From the NCBI GenBank assembly GCA_963719805.1, contig CAVRDF010000005.1, positions 158,998-222,997 of the forward strand: a DNA stretch of 64,000 bases, read 5' to 3'. The notes below the pieces were generated by a model. It ran no database searches and was not told the DNA's origin. It saw only the letters and a program-made list of their open reading frames with translations. Source of the stretch: JAMXLO01 sp963719805 (lineage in GTDB: Bacteria; Pseudomonadota; Alphaproteobacteria; Acetobacterales; Acetobacteraceae). A program made the position numbers and the translations under genes. Each line of letters starts with the position of its first letter. Position 1 is the stretch's first letter. Below, one piece after another: positions 9,772 to 18,421 of this stretch.

Positions 9772-10700
9772 GACGTCACCCCGATGCGCGCGAGTGCCCG
9801 CAACCGCGCACTGCGCGCACGCGGATTGGCAGCGGTCTCTGTTTCGCGCGGCCGCAGCGCACGTGGCGTCAGCAACTCGAAGCGCGGCGGCATGCGCATC
9901 GTCAGCCCGCGCGGATCATGACGCGACGGTGCCGGCGAACGGCCGGCCGCGTCGCTCATGAAGCGCTTCACGATGCGGTCTTCCAGCGAATGGAATGCCA
10001 CCACGATCAGCCGGCCATCAGGCGCCAGCAATTCGGACGCCTGCTGCAACGCCCGCTCGATCTCAGCCAGTTCATCGTTCACGCGGATACGCAGCGCCTG
10101 GAAACTACGCGTCGCCGGATCGATGCCGGAGCGGTCCGGCGGCAGCACACCGCGGATGATCGCGGCGAGCCGGGCAGTCGTGCCGATCGGCGCCTCGGCG
10201 CGCGCCGCGACAATCGCGCGAGCGATGCGGCGTGAGGCGCGTTCTTCGCCGAACGTGAACAGCACATCGGCCAATTCACGCTCCGCCAGCGTGTTCACCA
10301 GATCGGCTGCCGTCAGACCACTGCGGTCCATGCGCATGTCCAAGGGCCCGTCGGACCGGAACGAGAATCCGCGCGCCGGATCATCGAGCTGATAGGACGA
10401 GACGCCGAGATCCAGCACAACGCCGTCCAAGGCTGTGACGCCACGCTCGGCCAACAGCGCCAACATGCCGCCGAACTGCCCGTGTATGAGATGCAACCGT
10501 CCGGGGAATTGCGCCGCCAGCGTGGCGCCACGTGCGATTGCATCAGCATCGCGATCAATCGCCCAGACCGTGCATGGCGCGGTTTGCAGAATTGCGTCCG
10601 CGTAGCCGCCGCCGCCGAACGTCGCATCGAGATAACCGCCACCCGCGCGCGGTGCGAGCAGTTGCATGACTTCTGTCAGCATGACCGGCACGTGCGTCAT
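9768..10700 (-). CDS. rsmH: 16S rRNA (cytosine1402-N4)-methyltransferase (RsmH/MraW)
   Basis: Methylates C1402 of 16S rRNA in the ribosomal P site. 310 residues, normal length. Seen: the N-terminal HVPVMLTEV, the SAM-binding loop ATFGGGGYADAIL (residues about 26-38), the FSFRSDGPLDMRMD segment and VAFHSLEDRIVKRF near the C-terminus, all standard for RsmH. The start at MTHVPVML was chosen because it overlaps the mraZ stop by 4 bp and fits the family alignment; an upstream extension in the same frame is spurious. Confidence 0.97.
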   Translation of the reverse strand: MTHVPVMLTEVMQLLAPRAGGGYLDATFGGGGYADAILQTAPCTVWAIDRDADAIARGATLAAQFPGRLHLIHGQFGGMLALLAERGVTALDGVVLDLGVSSYQLDDPARGFSFRSDGPLDMRMDRSGLTAADLVNTLAERELADVLFTFGEERASRRIARAIVAARAEAPIGTTARLAAIIRGVLPPDRSGIDPATRSFQALRIRVNDELAEIERALQQASELLAPDGRLIVVAFHSLEDRIVKRFMSDAAGRSPAPSRHDPRGLTMRMPPRFELLTPRALRPRETETAANPRARSARLRALARIGVTS

Positions 10701-11161
10701 TTCGCTGCTCCCGCCGGTAGCGTGAAGCCATGCACACGCGCCCGCTCGCGCGCTTCGTTGCGCCGCCGTTCCGCGGCCGCAGGTTCCCATATTTGGAAGA
10801 TGCGTCCGAGACCCATGAACACGACGGTCTCGGTCAGACCAGCATAAGTGACAAGTGGTTCCGGCAGAACGATACGACCTTCCTTGTCCGCTTCCACTGC
10901 GAATGCATCCGAATAAAGCGATGCAGCTAAATCATCATGAGCCTGACTGAAGATATCGAGTTGGTTCAACGGCCCGGCCAGCTCTTCAAAGGCCGAATTG
11001 GGCCACGCTTCGATACATTGATGCTGATGCGACGGACGCAACACGAGATGCGTACCATTGGTTTCGTCAGAAGATCGAAGCTGGGCACGGAATGGCGCGG
11101 GTACGGATACGCGGCCTTTGGCGTCCAGTCTGTTCTGATGCGTGCCGAGGAACTGAGCCAT
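10697..11161 (-). CDS. mraZ: Transcriptional regulator MraZ
   Basis: SpoVT-AbrB-like DNA-binding protein that autoregulates the dcw operon by binding repeats in its own promoter. 154 residues, normal length. Seen: two related half-repeats, MAQFLGTHQNRLDAKGRVSVP at the N-terminus and SDAFAVEADKEGRIVLPEPL in the middle, each with the DxKGR/DKEGR core. The start at MAQFLGT fits the family; the frame stays open 23 codons further into the regulatory repeats and is not used. It is the first gene of the operon, 49 bp downstream of the TGGGN array. Confidence 0.96.
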   Translation of the reverse strand: MAQFLGTHQNRLDAKGRVSVPAPFRAQLRSSDETNGTHLVLRPSHQHQCIEAWPNSAFEELAGPLNQLDIFSQAHDDLAASLYSDAFAVEADKEGRIVLPEPLVTYAGLTETVVFMGLGRIFQIWEPAAAERRRNEARERARVHGFTLPAGAAK

Positions 11162-11209
11162 CCCCCGCCGGTCGCCTTTCCCGTTTAACGCCTCACCCTG
11201 CCATCTGAA

Positions 11210-11234
11210 TGGGACAGCATGGGATACCATGGGG
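11210..11234. promoter_or_regulatory. Triple TGGGN repeat: probable MraZ operator
   Basis: The plus strand reads TGGGA, TGGGA and TGGGG beginning at 11210, 11220 and 11230, an exact 10-bp spacing (5-bp motif, 5-bp spacer). MraZ is known to bind such arrays in dcw promoters. The array starts 49 bp upstream of the mraZ start codon. The TGGGN sequence is on the strand opposite to mraZ, which is worth checking against other alphaproteobacteria. Confidence 0.75.
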
Positions 11235-11360
11235 AAATATGGCCGTCAAAGGCAATCGCATGGGTCGCGCGGAAATTTTCCGGCTGGCTCAAGGGGTTAG
11301 TTCATCGTCGTTGATTCCGCTTTCGTTCCTGTGGGCAACTCTGGGGATAGTCTAGGACAA

Positions 11361-11750
11361 TGCCAGACGGCCTGTAAGCCGGGTTCTGTCCACACTTGCG
11401 TGCGGGACGACCATTCCTCTTGGACGTGCCTTGCGGCACGCCTCACGCGACCAACCCGGACGACGAGGCGGGAATGCCTGTGCGCCTTGCGGCGCTGCCG
11501 TCCCTATTCGGTCTTGCTCCCGGTGGGGTTTACCCTGCCGCCCCTGTTGCCAGGGGCGCGGTGCGCTCTTGCCGCCCCGTTTCGCCCTTACCCGCGGGCT
11601 GCCTTGCGGCGCTTGCGCGGGCGGTGTGTTTTCTGTGGCACTTTCCCTGAGGTCACCCTCGCCGGCCGTTAACCGGCACCGTATTCCCGTGGAGCCCGGA
11701 CTTTCCTCTACCGCCTTGCGACGGCAGCGGCCGTCCGGCCGTCTGGCATC
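11361..11750 (-). ncRNA. rnpB: RNase P RNA, bacterial class A
   Basis: Catalytic RNA of RNase P, which matures tRNA 5' ends. On the minus strand the 5' end (GATGCCAGACGGCC near 11750) pairs with the 3' end (GGCCGTCTGGC near 11362). The conserved P4 segment GAGGAAAGTCCGGGCTCC lies about 40 nt in, and the 3' P4/J region ACAGAACCCGGCTTACAG lies close to the end. The length of about 390 nt is normal. The frames read through this stretch are shadows. It precedes mraZ in the same direction; the exact ends are uncertain by a few bases. Confidence 0.95.
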
Positions 11751-11795
11751 ACCGCAAATGCGCAGGATAAGCCGCAGCGTCAAGCCGGTAAGAAG

Positions 11796-12482
11796 CTAAA
11801 CGCCGCACACTGTGCGGTACACCGCGTGCAGTCTCGCGCGCGTCGAGGCGTCAGCTTCGCCGGTGACAGCTTCTGGATGCCAATGCCGCTGGAATGCGCG
11901 CAGCACGACCGCGACATCCAGATCGACCCGATAGCCGATAGCCGCCAGTATCGGCCGGACATCGCCCTCAGCCGGATCGAGCCCGCGGTCAGGCCACAGA
12001 CCGACGCCATTCTCCGCCAGGCTGTGCCAGTCGAACTTCTCGCCTGGGTCCTGCTTGCGGTCAGGTGCCACATCGCTGTGCGCTATCACATTCCGCTGCG
12101 GGATTGGGTGACGCGACAGGATCGACAGGCAGAGATCGCACACCGCAGCGAGCTGCAGCACGGGAAAATCCCGATAGCCCCACTCGTGCCCCGGATTGAC
12201 GATTTCGATGCCGATGGACCGATTGTTCAGCACGGTATGCCCGCGCCAATGCGACTCGCCGGCATGGAAGGCGCGCTTCTCCTCAGGAACCAGACGCAGG
12301 ATCGCACCATCCTCATCAACAACGTAATGCGAGGACACTCGCGCGGCGGGATCGCACAGCCGATCGATCGCCTCCTGAGCACTGCGCATACCGGTGTAGT
12401 GCAGGATCAGCATGTCGAGTGGCGTATCCGCTGGCCTGTCATCGCAATTTGCACTCGGCAGGTCGCGTATGCGCAGGCTCAC
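11796..12482 (-). CDS. N-acetylmuramoyl-L-alanine amidase, AmpD/amidase_2 family
   Basis: Zinc amidase that cleaves the MurNAc/anhydroMurNAc to L-Ala bond, probably in peptidoglycan recycling (no signal peptide is seen, so a cytoplasmic AmpD-like role is likely). 228 residues. Seen: ILHYTG (first zinc His, about residue 28), SSHYVVDEDG, FHAGES, NNRSIGIEIVNPGHE and AHSDVAPDRKQDPGEKFDW, which supplies the later zinc His and Asp and the catalytic Lys. The last 60 or so residues resemble a peptidoglycan-binding helical domain. The start overlaps the DnaJ-like gene by 4 bp. Confidence 0.9.
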   Translation of the reverse strand: MSLRIRDLPSANCDDRPADTPLDMLILHYTGMRSAQEAIDRLCDPAARVSSHYVVDEDGAILRLVPEEKRAFHAGESHWRGHTVLNNRSIGIEIVNPGHEWGYRDFPVLQLAAVCDLCLSILSRHPIPQRNVIAHSDVAPDRKQDPGEKFDWHSLAENGVGLWPDRGLDPAEGDVRPILAAIGYRVDLDVAVVLRAFQRHWHPEAVTGEADASTRARLHAVYRTVCGV

Positions 12483-13261
12483 AGGCCCCGCTCGCGCTTG
12501 ATCCGATCCCAGGCGGCATTGATCCGCGCCACCTTCTCGTTGGCGCGGGCAATGAATTCCGCAGGTACGCCCCGTGAGGCGAGGCTGTCGGGATGGTTCT
12601 CGCGCATCAGGCTACGCCAGGTCGCGCGGATTTCCTCGGCACTCGCCGACTGCGACACACCGAGCACGCTGTAGGCATCCGGCTCGTCCGGCGCGGCGTG
12701 ACGTGGCGAACCGCCGCGCGCGCGATCCCATGCCGCCTGGTCGAGGCGAAAAGCGCGATGGGTGCGCAGCAGGAAATCCTGCTCCCGTTTGTTCAGCGCG
12801 CCGTCGGACCGCGCGATGACGAACAACGCGACAAGCACGTCCTCCAGCATGCCGCGATTGTCGCTGAACGCGTCACCAAGCTGCACGGCATAAGACTCGA
12901 AACCGTCCGAACTGTCCCGCGCCTGGTCGAACAGCCGCCCGATGTCGCGCACGGCTTCCTGCGGGATGCGGAACTGACGCTTGAACGCGTCGATTTCCTC
13001 ACGCCTTACCGTGCCGTCGCACTTGGCAAGTTTGGCCGAGAGCACGACGACGCAGATCGCGAAAAGTTGGTCGCGGCGGCTGAACATCGCCGCGATGCGG
13101 GCCGGGTTGGCGCGAAACTGCGAGCCGAACTGAGCGCGTAAGTCCGGCATCGCGCCGGAATCCGCGGCGTGACCCAGCGCGGCGCCGAACACCGCGCCCA
13201 CCGGTCCACCCATGGCGAAGCCGGCAACGCCGCCAATGATCTTGCCCCAATAACCCATCAC
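12479..13261 (-). CDS. DjlA-like protein: TerB domain plus C-terminal J domain
   Basis: Probable Hsp70 (DnaK) co-chaperone. 260 residues. Seen: a short Gly/Ala-rich N-terminus (GKIIGGVAGFAMGGPVGAVF) that could be a membrane hairpin as in DjlA, a helical TerB-like domain (about residues 55-170, with DGTVRREEIDAFK and SDGALNKREQDFL acid motifs), and a C-terminal J domain (about 193-258) with DAYSVLGVSQSASAEEIR and the essential HPD in RENHPDSLA. It is the only copy of such a domain in the window. It is translationally coupled to the downstream amidase by ATGA. Confidence 0.9.
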   Translation of the reverse strand: MMGYWGKIIGGVAGFAMGGPVGAVFGAALGHAADSGAMPDLRAQFGSQFRANPARIAAMFSRRDQLFAICVVVLSAKLAKCDGTVRREEIDAFKRQFRIPQEAVRDIGRLFDQARDSSDGFESYAVQLGDAFSDNRGMLEDVLVALFVIARSDGALNKREQDFLLRTHRAFRLDQAAWDRARGGSPRHAAPDEPDAYSVLGVSQSASAEEIRATWRSLMRENHPDSLASRGVPAEFIARANEKVARINAAWDRIKRERGL

Positions 13262-13310
13262 CTGCCCTTACCACGCGCAGGTTGACGCGGACAAAACACG
13301 CTGCAGTTGG

Positions 13311-13877
13311 TTACGAATGCAGCAGCGAGCGGTCCTGCACCGTGGTGTCCTGACCGACGACCGGGTCAGCAATTGCTGCTTCCAGGCTTTTCGCGCCCTT
13401 CCACTGCTCGGGCGGCCGGACTTGCCCATCGCTGCCCACCTGGTCGATGCCCCAGTAGATCTCCAGATTGTGGCCATCGGGGTCGGTGAACTCGATGGCG
13501 ATCTGCACGCCGGCGCGGCGGCGGCCCTCGAAGTGAATCGGCACGCCGTGCTTGCGCAGATGATCACGCGCTCGCAGCACCTCATCCAGGCTCGAGACCT
13601 CGAATGCCATGTGATGCAGTCCGCCGGCCTGTTTCTCACCTTCCGGCAGCTTGAACAGCGCGACGCCGTGATGGTCGGCACTGCAACGCAGGAAGACCGC
13701 GCCGCCGGGCATCATGTCACCTTGGTAGATGTCGGAGATCGAGAAGCCCATCACCTCGGTGTAGAATTTGGCCGAGTGCTCGATGTCTTTCACATACAGT
13801 GCGACGTGGCCGATCTTGTTGCAGCGGAATGGCATGCCCTGCGGGCGATGCAGTTTGCCGACGGTCTGGACGTCCAT
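13311..13877 (-). CDS. VOC-superfamily metalloprotein (glyoxalase/extradiol-dioxygenase type)
   Basis: Single VOC unit of 188 residues. Seen: GHVALYV (first metal His), LHHMAFEV (second His) and the ending FTDPDGHNLEIYWGI (metal Glu), the arrangement of catechol-2,3-dioxygenase or glyoxalase-like enzymes; GGLHHMAFEVSSLDE resembles the former group more. The substrate cannot be told. The start at MDVQTVGK was chosen because the FNR-type palindrome lies 22 bp upstream and no ribosome-binding site is seen further out. The next gene on the same strand is 50 bp downstream. Confidence 0.8.
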   Translation of the reverse strand: MDVQTVGKLHRPQGMPFRCNKIGHVALYVKDIEHSAKFYTEVMGFSISDIYQGDMMPGGAVFLRCSADHHGVALFKLPEGEKQAGGLHHMAFEVSSLDEVLRARDHLRKHGVPIHFEGRRRAGVQIAIEFTDPDGHNLEIYWGIDQVGSDGQVRPPEQWKGAKSLEAAIADPVVGQDTTVQDRSLLHS

Positions 13878-13898
13878 GATGCACCTTTTGGCCGGTGA

Positions 13899-13912
13899 TT
13901 GATCGGGATCAA
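13899..13912. promoter_or_regulatory. Perfect FNR/FixK-type palindrome upstream of the VOC gene
   Basis: TTGATCGGGATCAA matches the FNR/FixK/Anr consensus TTGAT-N4-ATCAA exactly. Its centre is about 28 bp upstream of the VOC start codon. That is too close for classical activation at -41.5 with a leader, so repression, or a leaderless or shifted start, is possible. The regulator is not in the window. Confidence 0.55.
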
Positions 13913-13936
13913 GACTAGCCACCGGACGGATTATCC

Positions 13937-14884
13937 TCAATGTCGCGCGGTGGCTCGCGGCACCGCGACGGCCTTCGCCAACCGCCGGAATCCCGCCCAC
14001 TGCTGCTGAACATAGGAGCCGGTCGCCAGCGCCTCCTCGCCACCGGGATCGCCGGTCGCCACATAGCCCCGGGAGAAATCCGCCGTGCCGAACAGCATGT
14101 CCCACCACGGCAGCACCGCACCGTAATTGCAGCTTCGCTCGCCCGCCGCGAGCAATCCGTGATGCGCGCGATGGAAGCGCGGCGAGATCAGCAGCCGTTC
14201 GCCCAGCCGGCCGAACGACACCCGCGCGTTGGCATGCGACAGGCTTTCGAGGAATCGCAGCACCAGCACCAGGATTGGGAATTGCAGCGGCGGCACGCCG
14301 ATCGACAGCGCGATCACACCGAACCAGACCGCGGCGATCAGATCATCCAGGATATGATTGCGGTCGTCCGACCAGAACGTCATCTGCCGCTGCGCGTGAT
14401 GCAGCGAATGCAGTGCCCACCACCAGCGGAACATGTGCGACAGCCGATGGCGCCAGTAATCGGCACAATCGAGGATGATCGCATACATCACGAAGGTCAG
14501 TACCGGCTGCCCGAGCAGGAACGGGAAGAGGCGTTCCAGCATCGGCGGCACATAGCCATGATCGGTGAGGAAACCGTTCAGCGCCACCTGAGCGCGATAG
14601 AACAGCACGAAGGTGAACAGCGGCAGGATGCCGACGCGCGAGATTACGGTGTAGAGCACGTCGACCCACACTGCCTGGGCATTCGGCCAGCGCTCGACCG
14701 GGCGCCAGCGTTCCAGCGGCACACACACCGCGAAGGTTATCGCCACCTGGCATGCGCCGTACACGGCGAACAGCGCCCAGCCGTAAGACACGTCCTCCCA
14801 TTGCATCATGCCCAACGCATAGAGCAGCGGGATCAGCAGATGCCCCTGCAACCAGCCGGCAGCGAGATCGAACGGGTCAGGCAT
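13937..14884 (-). CDS. Sterol desaturase / fatty acid hydroxylase family membrane protein
   Basis: Di-iron membrane oxygenase family acting on lipids or sterol-like substrates. About 315 residues from MPDPFDLAAG. Seen: several hydrophobic segments and the histidine boxes HRLSH, HSLHH and HRAHHG that ligate the two irons, in the usual order and spacing. The frame is open further upstream, but that region is a non-coding repeat (14905-14993), so the start at 14884 is preferred. The specific substrate is unknown. Confidence 0.85.
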   Translation of the reverse strand: MPDPFDLAAGWLQGHLLIPLLYALGMMQWEDVSYGWALFAVYGACQVAITFAVCVPLERWRPVERWPNAQAVWVDVLYTVISRVGILPLFTFVLFYRAQVALNGFLTDHGYVPPMLERLFPFLLGQPVLTFVMYAIILDCADYWRHRLSHMFRWWWALHSLHHAQRQMTFWSDDRNHILDDLIAAVWFGVIALSIGVPPLQFPILVLVLRFLESLSHANARVSFGRLGERLLISPRFHRAHHGLLAAGERSCNYGAVLPWWDMLFGTADFSRGYVATGDPGGEEALATGSYVQQQWAGFRRLAKAVAVPRATARH

Positions 14885-14904
14885 GGGCGACAAGAGATAT
14901 GGAG

Positions 14905-14993
14905 CCGCGGATGCACGCAAATGCACGCAAATGCAACCTGAATGCCCGTGCTTTCTTATCCGCGTTCATCAGCGTGCATCTGCGGTTACATCA
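14905..14993. repeat. Intergenic repeat with inverted ends and short tandem units
   Basis: CCGCGGATGCACGC (14905-14918) is an inverted match (13 of 14) to GCGTGCATCTGCGG (14972-14985). Just inside the left arm, ATGCACGCAA is repeated in tandem about 2.5 times. The wording (ATCCGCGTTCATC, GCATCTGCGGTT) resembles dispersed intergenic repeats I have seen in several bacterial phyla. It lies between two minus-strand genes and carries no gene. Confidence 0.6.
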
Positions 14994-14998
14994 TCTTG

Positions 14999-15964
14999 CT
15001 AGCGAGCAGCCACGCTCGCGGTCGCGTTCCCGTTCGGATTGAGGAAGAGGCCATGCGGCGACCGGCCCACGTCAATGGTCTGGAACTCGCCGCTCTTCGG
15101 ATCCAGCACCGCCACCTTTTCCGCCCAGCGCCGCGTGATCCACAAGCGTCCGTCCGGTGCGAAGGCGATATCGTCCGGGCCGCCGGGAATCTTGTATGTG
15201 CGGATCAGACCAAGCGTCGCGGCATCCACCGACGTTGTCGTACCGCCGACACGGTTGTTCACCCAGATGATCTTGCCGTCGGGTGACAGGAACAGATTAT
15301 GCGCGCCCTTCCCGGTGTGAATGCGGTCGGTGATATGTCCGTCCGCCGGATCGACCACGGCGACATAATCAGTCCCCATGTCGGCGACCAGCACTTTGCC
15401 ATTGTGCCACAACACACCCGCCGGCGTGCTGCCGACTTTCACTGTCCACAGCGGCGCCATCTTGGTCAGATCGATCGCCGCCAGGCTGTCGGTGCCTTGC
15501 AGGCTGATGAACACGCGCGAGGAATCCGGCGAATAGGCCAGGTGGCTCGGCATCGACGCGGCCGGAAACCGCTTCAGCAACTGCATGCTCGCTGCGTCGT
15601 AGACATCGACCTGGTTGCGGGCGAGGCCGTTCACCACCAGGAACTTTCCATTCGGGCTGAAGCCGAGCTGGTAGGGATCCGCCACCGGCAACCGCTTCTG
15701 CAACGCCGCGGTGTTCGGGTCGAAGAAGAACATCTCGTTGCCGACGGTATCGCCGACCAGCAGGCTCTTGCCATCCGGGCTGAGCACCAGGTGATGCGGT
15801 TCACGCAACAATGGGATGCGGCGAATTTCCTTTTCGCTCGACATATCGATCAGGCTGATCGATGCAGCATTTGAATTCACGACGAAGGCGAGCCCTGAAG
15901 CGTGCGCCAGCTGGGCGCACAGCAGCAGCGGCAGCAGCAACAGGGTGACGCGCGTCAATCGCAT
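14999..15964 (-). CDS. Periplasmic YVTN/YncE-like beta-propeller protein
   Basis: 321 residues. Seen: a cleavable signal peptide (MRLTRVTLLLLPLLLCAQLAHA) and about seven repeats of the type SPDGKSLLVGDTVGNEM, SPNGKFLVVNGLARNQV and APDGRLWITRRWAEKVAVLD, typical of 40-residue YVTN propellers. Such proteins often bind partners or redox enzymes; no catalytic motif is visible. The start at MRLTRV was chosen because it opens the signal peptide. It follows the O-antigen-ligase-like gene on the same strand after 31 bp. Confidence 0.82.
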   Translation of the reverse strand: MRLTRVTLLLLPLLLCAQLAHASGLAFVVNSNAASISLIDMSSEKEIRRIPLLREPHHLVLSPDGKSLLVGDTVGNEMFFFDPNTAALQKRLPVADPYQLGFSPNGKFLVVNGLARNQVDVYDAASMQLLKRFPAASMPSHLAYSPDSSRVFISLQGTDSLAAIDLTKMAPLWTVKVGSTPAGVLWHNGKVLVADMGTDYVAVVDPADGHITDRIHTGKGAHNLFLSPDGKIIWVNNRVGGTTTSVDAATLGLIRTYKIPGGPDDIAFAPDGRLWITRRWAEKVAVLDPKSGEFQTIDVGRSPHGLFLNPNGNATASVAAR

Positions 15965-15995
15965 CGGCACAGCTCCAGCGGCGATGCGCCAGTGC

Positions 15996-17354
15996 CTACG
16001 CCACCTCTGGTTCGCGCCGCAAGCGTCCCCGCGCGAACACCGCTGTTGCGAACGTGAAGAACACACAGGCGCTGGTCGAAATCAGCACGTTGTCGGTATA
16101 GGCGTGAGCGGCGAAGGCCAGGAAGACCAGCCGCATGATTGCCTTGTCGGTGCGGCACAGATGACGGGTATGCTGCACGACCCAAAGCACGAACAGCACG
16201 ATCAGCAGCCCGCGGCCGACCTGACCGCCCTCCACCAGCATCCGGAGGTATTCGTTGTGCGCCGCCCAACTTTGGATCTGCAGCGCCAGTGGGCTGTCGG
16301 GCGGTATGATCGCGTTACCGGCGCCGACGCCCCAGCCGAACCAGGGAGATCCGGCTGCCGCATGCTCGAACGGCGGCCACAGCAGCTCACGGCCACTCAG
16401 ATTGCTGGCCTCGCTGGTCAGCACGTTGAACAGCCGCACCGCGGAGAGCGAATTCGCCAATACCACAAGCAATGGCAACAGGCAGGCGGCCAGCAGCATC
16501 GGCAGAATGCGGCAGCGCCGGGCAAACACGTCAGAATCCACGAAGGTGAAGGTCAGTCCGGTGACCGCGATGCCGTAAGCCATTGGCGCGCGCGCACCGG
16601 TCAGCACCAGGATCACGAAATTCACCGTCAGCAGCATGAGCCAGCGGGACCGGCCTTCGCGGTAGAGCTCGATGAGGCAGGCATAGATGGCCGCGAGACA
16701 GAAGCTGGCGAGGAATGCCGGATGCCCGAGCCCGGCCAGCCGTTCGCCGCCGCTGTCAACGAAGACGTCGCGGATGCCTGCCACGTCGAGGACGGCGCCG
16801 CCGGTCACTGACATCAGGGGGATAAAAATGGTGGTCCGGATGATAGCGGTGCCCCATTCGGGAGAAAGCCTGCTGAAGGCGAACGCGAACGGCGCCACTG
16901 ACCCCAACAGTGAGCGGAAGCTGTCCGCCGGCGTCAGAGCTGGATAGAGCCCGTGCGCGAAGCCGGCGACGAAGATCGCCAAGAATGCGAAAGACGGGTT
17001 GAACACATCGGCGCTCGGCCCGAAGCGCACGACGCACAACAGCGCCAGGGCAAATTGCATCGCCTTCACTGCGGCGATGGCCGGCTGAAATGCCTTGAGG
17101 CCGATGACGTCTGCCAACGTCATTTCGAGCGTTGCGCCGGCCACCAGCAACCAGATGACGCAGAACAGAATGGCGTGTCTGTAAGCGAGGATCGCGACCG
17201 CCACGATGGCCGCCGCGGCCAGCGGCATCCAGAACCAGCTTGGCTGGACGATCGCGATGGCAGCCGCGGCGCCGAACGCGCCGGCCGCGACCATCAGCAC
17301 GAGCCGGCTCCAATCGACCTGGTTGGCCCAGGGTATCGGCAGAGGGGGCGGCAT
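15996..17354 (-). CDS. O-antigen ligase / polymerase-like membrane protein (Wzy/WaaL family)
   Basis: About 452 residues with about 11 hydrophobic segments. Seen: a large loop before the last segments with SGRELLWPPFEHAAAGSPW, GWGVGAGNA and the SWAAHNEYLRMLVEGG stretch, which contains the His of the Wzy_C/O-antigen ligase signature. It probably joins or polymerises polysaccharide at the periplasmic face. No glycosyltransferase genes are adjacent, so the substrate is open. The start is uncertain: MPPPLPIP at 17354 is chosen; the frame is open to 17426, close to the divergent SMP-30 gene. Confidence 0.75.
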   Translation of the reverse strand: MPPPLPIPWANQVDWSRLVLMVAAGAFGAAAAIAIVQPSWFWMPLAAAAIVAVAILAYRHAILFCVIWLLVAGATLEMTLADVIGLKAFQPAIAAVKAMQFALALLCVVRFGPSADVFNPSFAFLAIFVAGFAHGLYPALTPADSFRSLLGSVAPFAFAFSRLSPEWGTAIIRTTIFIPLMSVTGGAVLDVAGIRDVFVDSGGERLAGLGHPAFLASFCLAAIYACLIELYREGRSRWLMLLTVNFVILVLTGARAPMAYGIAVTGLTFTFVDSDVFARRCRILPMLLAACLLPLLVVLANSLSAVRLFNVLTSEASNLSGRELLWPPFEHAAAGSPWFGWGVGAGNAIIPPDSPLALQIQSWAAHNEYLRMLVEGGQVGRGLLIVLFVLWVVQHTRHLCRTDKAIMRLVFLAFAAHAYTDNVLISTSACVFFTFATAVFARGRLRREPEVA

Positions 17355-17444
17355 GCCGGTATCGGAACACCAAATCCCTAGCAAAGCGTTTGTCCCTGCC
17401 GGCCATTCGGTTACGCTCAATGCCAATTCGGGGGAGACGGAGAT

Positions 17445-18365
17445 ATGAGCGGGATGCGCGTCATAGCCACGGGACTTTGTTTCCCCGAAGGGCCCGTGGC
17501 CATGCAGGACGGCTCTATCGTGCTGGTGGAGATCGAACGGCAGACCATCAGCCGGGTCCTGCCAAATGGCGCCGTGCAGGTGATCGCCCGCACCGGCGGG
17601 GGGCCGAACGGCCTCGCGATCGGCCCGGACGGCGCTTACTATGTCTGCAACAACGGCGGCTTCGCCTGGCGGCTGGAGGAAAATCTATTCCGCCCCGCCA
17701 TGGCGTCATCCGATTACGTCTCGGGCAGGATCGAGCGCGTCGACCGCAACACCGGCGCGGTCACGGTGCTGTATGACCGTTGCGGCGGCAATAAGCTGAA
17801 CGGCCCGAACGACATCGTATTCGACACGCATGGCGGCTTCTACTTCACCGATCTCGGCAAGACGCGAGCACGTGACCGCGATAATGGCGTGATCTACTAC
17901 GCGCGGGCCGATGGCTCGCACATCGTCGAGGTCGCATATCCCGCCGTGACGCCGAACGGCGTTGGCCTGTCACCCGACGGCAGCGTGCTTTACGTGGCGG
18001 AGACGGAGCCCGTCCGACTTTGGGCGTTCGATATCACCGCGCCGGGACTGGTCAAGAAACAGGGCTGGCCGTCGCCGCATGGCGGGCGCATCGTTGCCGG
18101 TCTAGGCGGCTTCCAACGGTTCGACAGCCTGGCGGTCGACGCGGCGGGCAACATCTGCGTCGCCACGCTGATCAGCGGTTGCATCAGTGTCATCGCACCG
18201 GATGGCCGTCTGCTTCGTCAGATCCCGATGCACGATCCGGTCACGACCAACATCTGCTTCGGCGGCCCTGACCTGCGCACCGCTTACATCACTCTCTCGG
18301 GGACCGGTCAGTTGGTGGCGATGGACTGGCCGGACGCCGGCCTGGCGCTCGCTTACGAGGCGTGA
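17445..18365 (+). CDS. SMP-30/gluconolactonase/LRE-family protein
   Basis: Six-bladed beta-propeller hydrolase family that opens sugar lactones using a bound divalent metal. 306 residues. Seen: GLCFPEGPVAMQDGSIVLVE at the N-terminus (metal Glu), GGGPNGLAIGPDG, NGPNDIVFDTHGGFYFTD (metal Asn) and TPNGVGLSPDGSVLYV with VDAAGNICVATL (metal Asp region). A good ribosome-binding site (GGGAGACGGAG) precedes the ATG. No signal peptide is seen. It is divergent from the O-antigen-ligase-like gene. Confidence 0.85.
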   Translation: MSGMRVIATGLCFPEGPVAMQDGSIVLVEIERQTISRVLPNGAVQVIARTGGGPNGLAIGPDGAYYVCNNGGFAWRLEENLFRPAMASSDYVSGRIERVDRNTGAVTVLYDRCGGNKLNGPNDIVFDTHGGFYFTDLGKTRARDRDNGVIYYARADGSHIVEVAYPAVTPNGVGLSPDGSVLYVAETEPVRLWAFDITAPGLVKKQGWPSPHGGRIVAGLGGFQRFDSLAVDAAGNICVATLISGCISVIAPDGRLLRQIPMHDPVTTNICFGGPDLRTAYITLSGTGQLVAMDWPDAGLALAYEA

Positions 18366-18421
18366 AAGCAGACGGTAACCGCGCATTGGATACTTATGGC
18401 CCCAGTGGAGAGGTTGGGGAG

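Noticed and set aside
8362..9921. 519-codon plus-strand frame opposite ftsI and ftsL
   Set aside because: Arg-rich shadow of two secure genes; no recognisable domain.
11352..11799. Open frames on both strands over rnpB
   Set aside because: The region folds as RNase P RNA with paired ends and conserved P4; frames are by chance.
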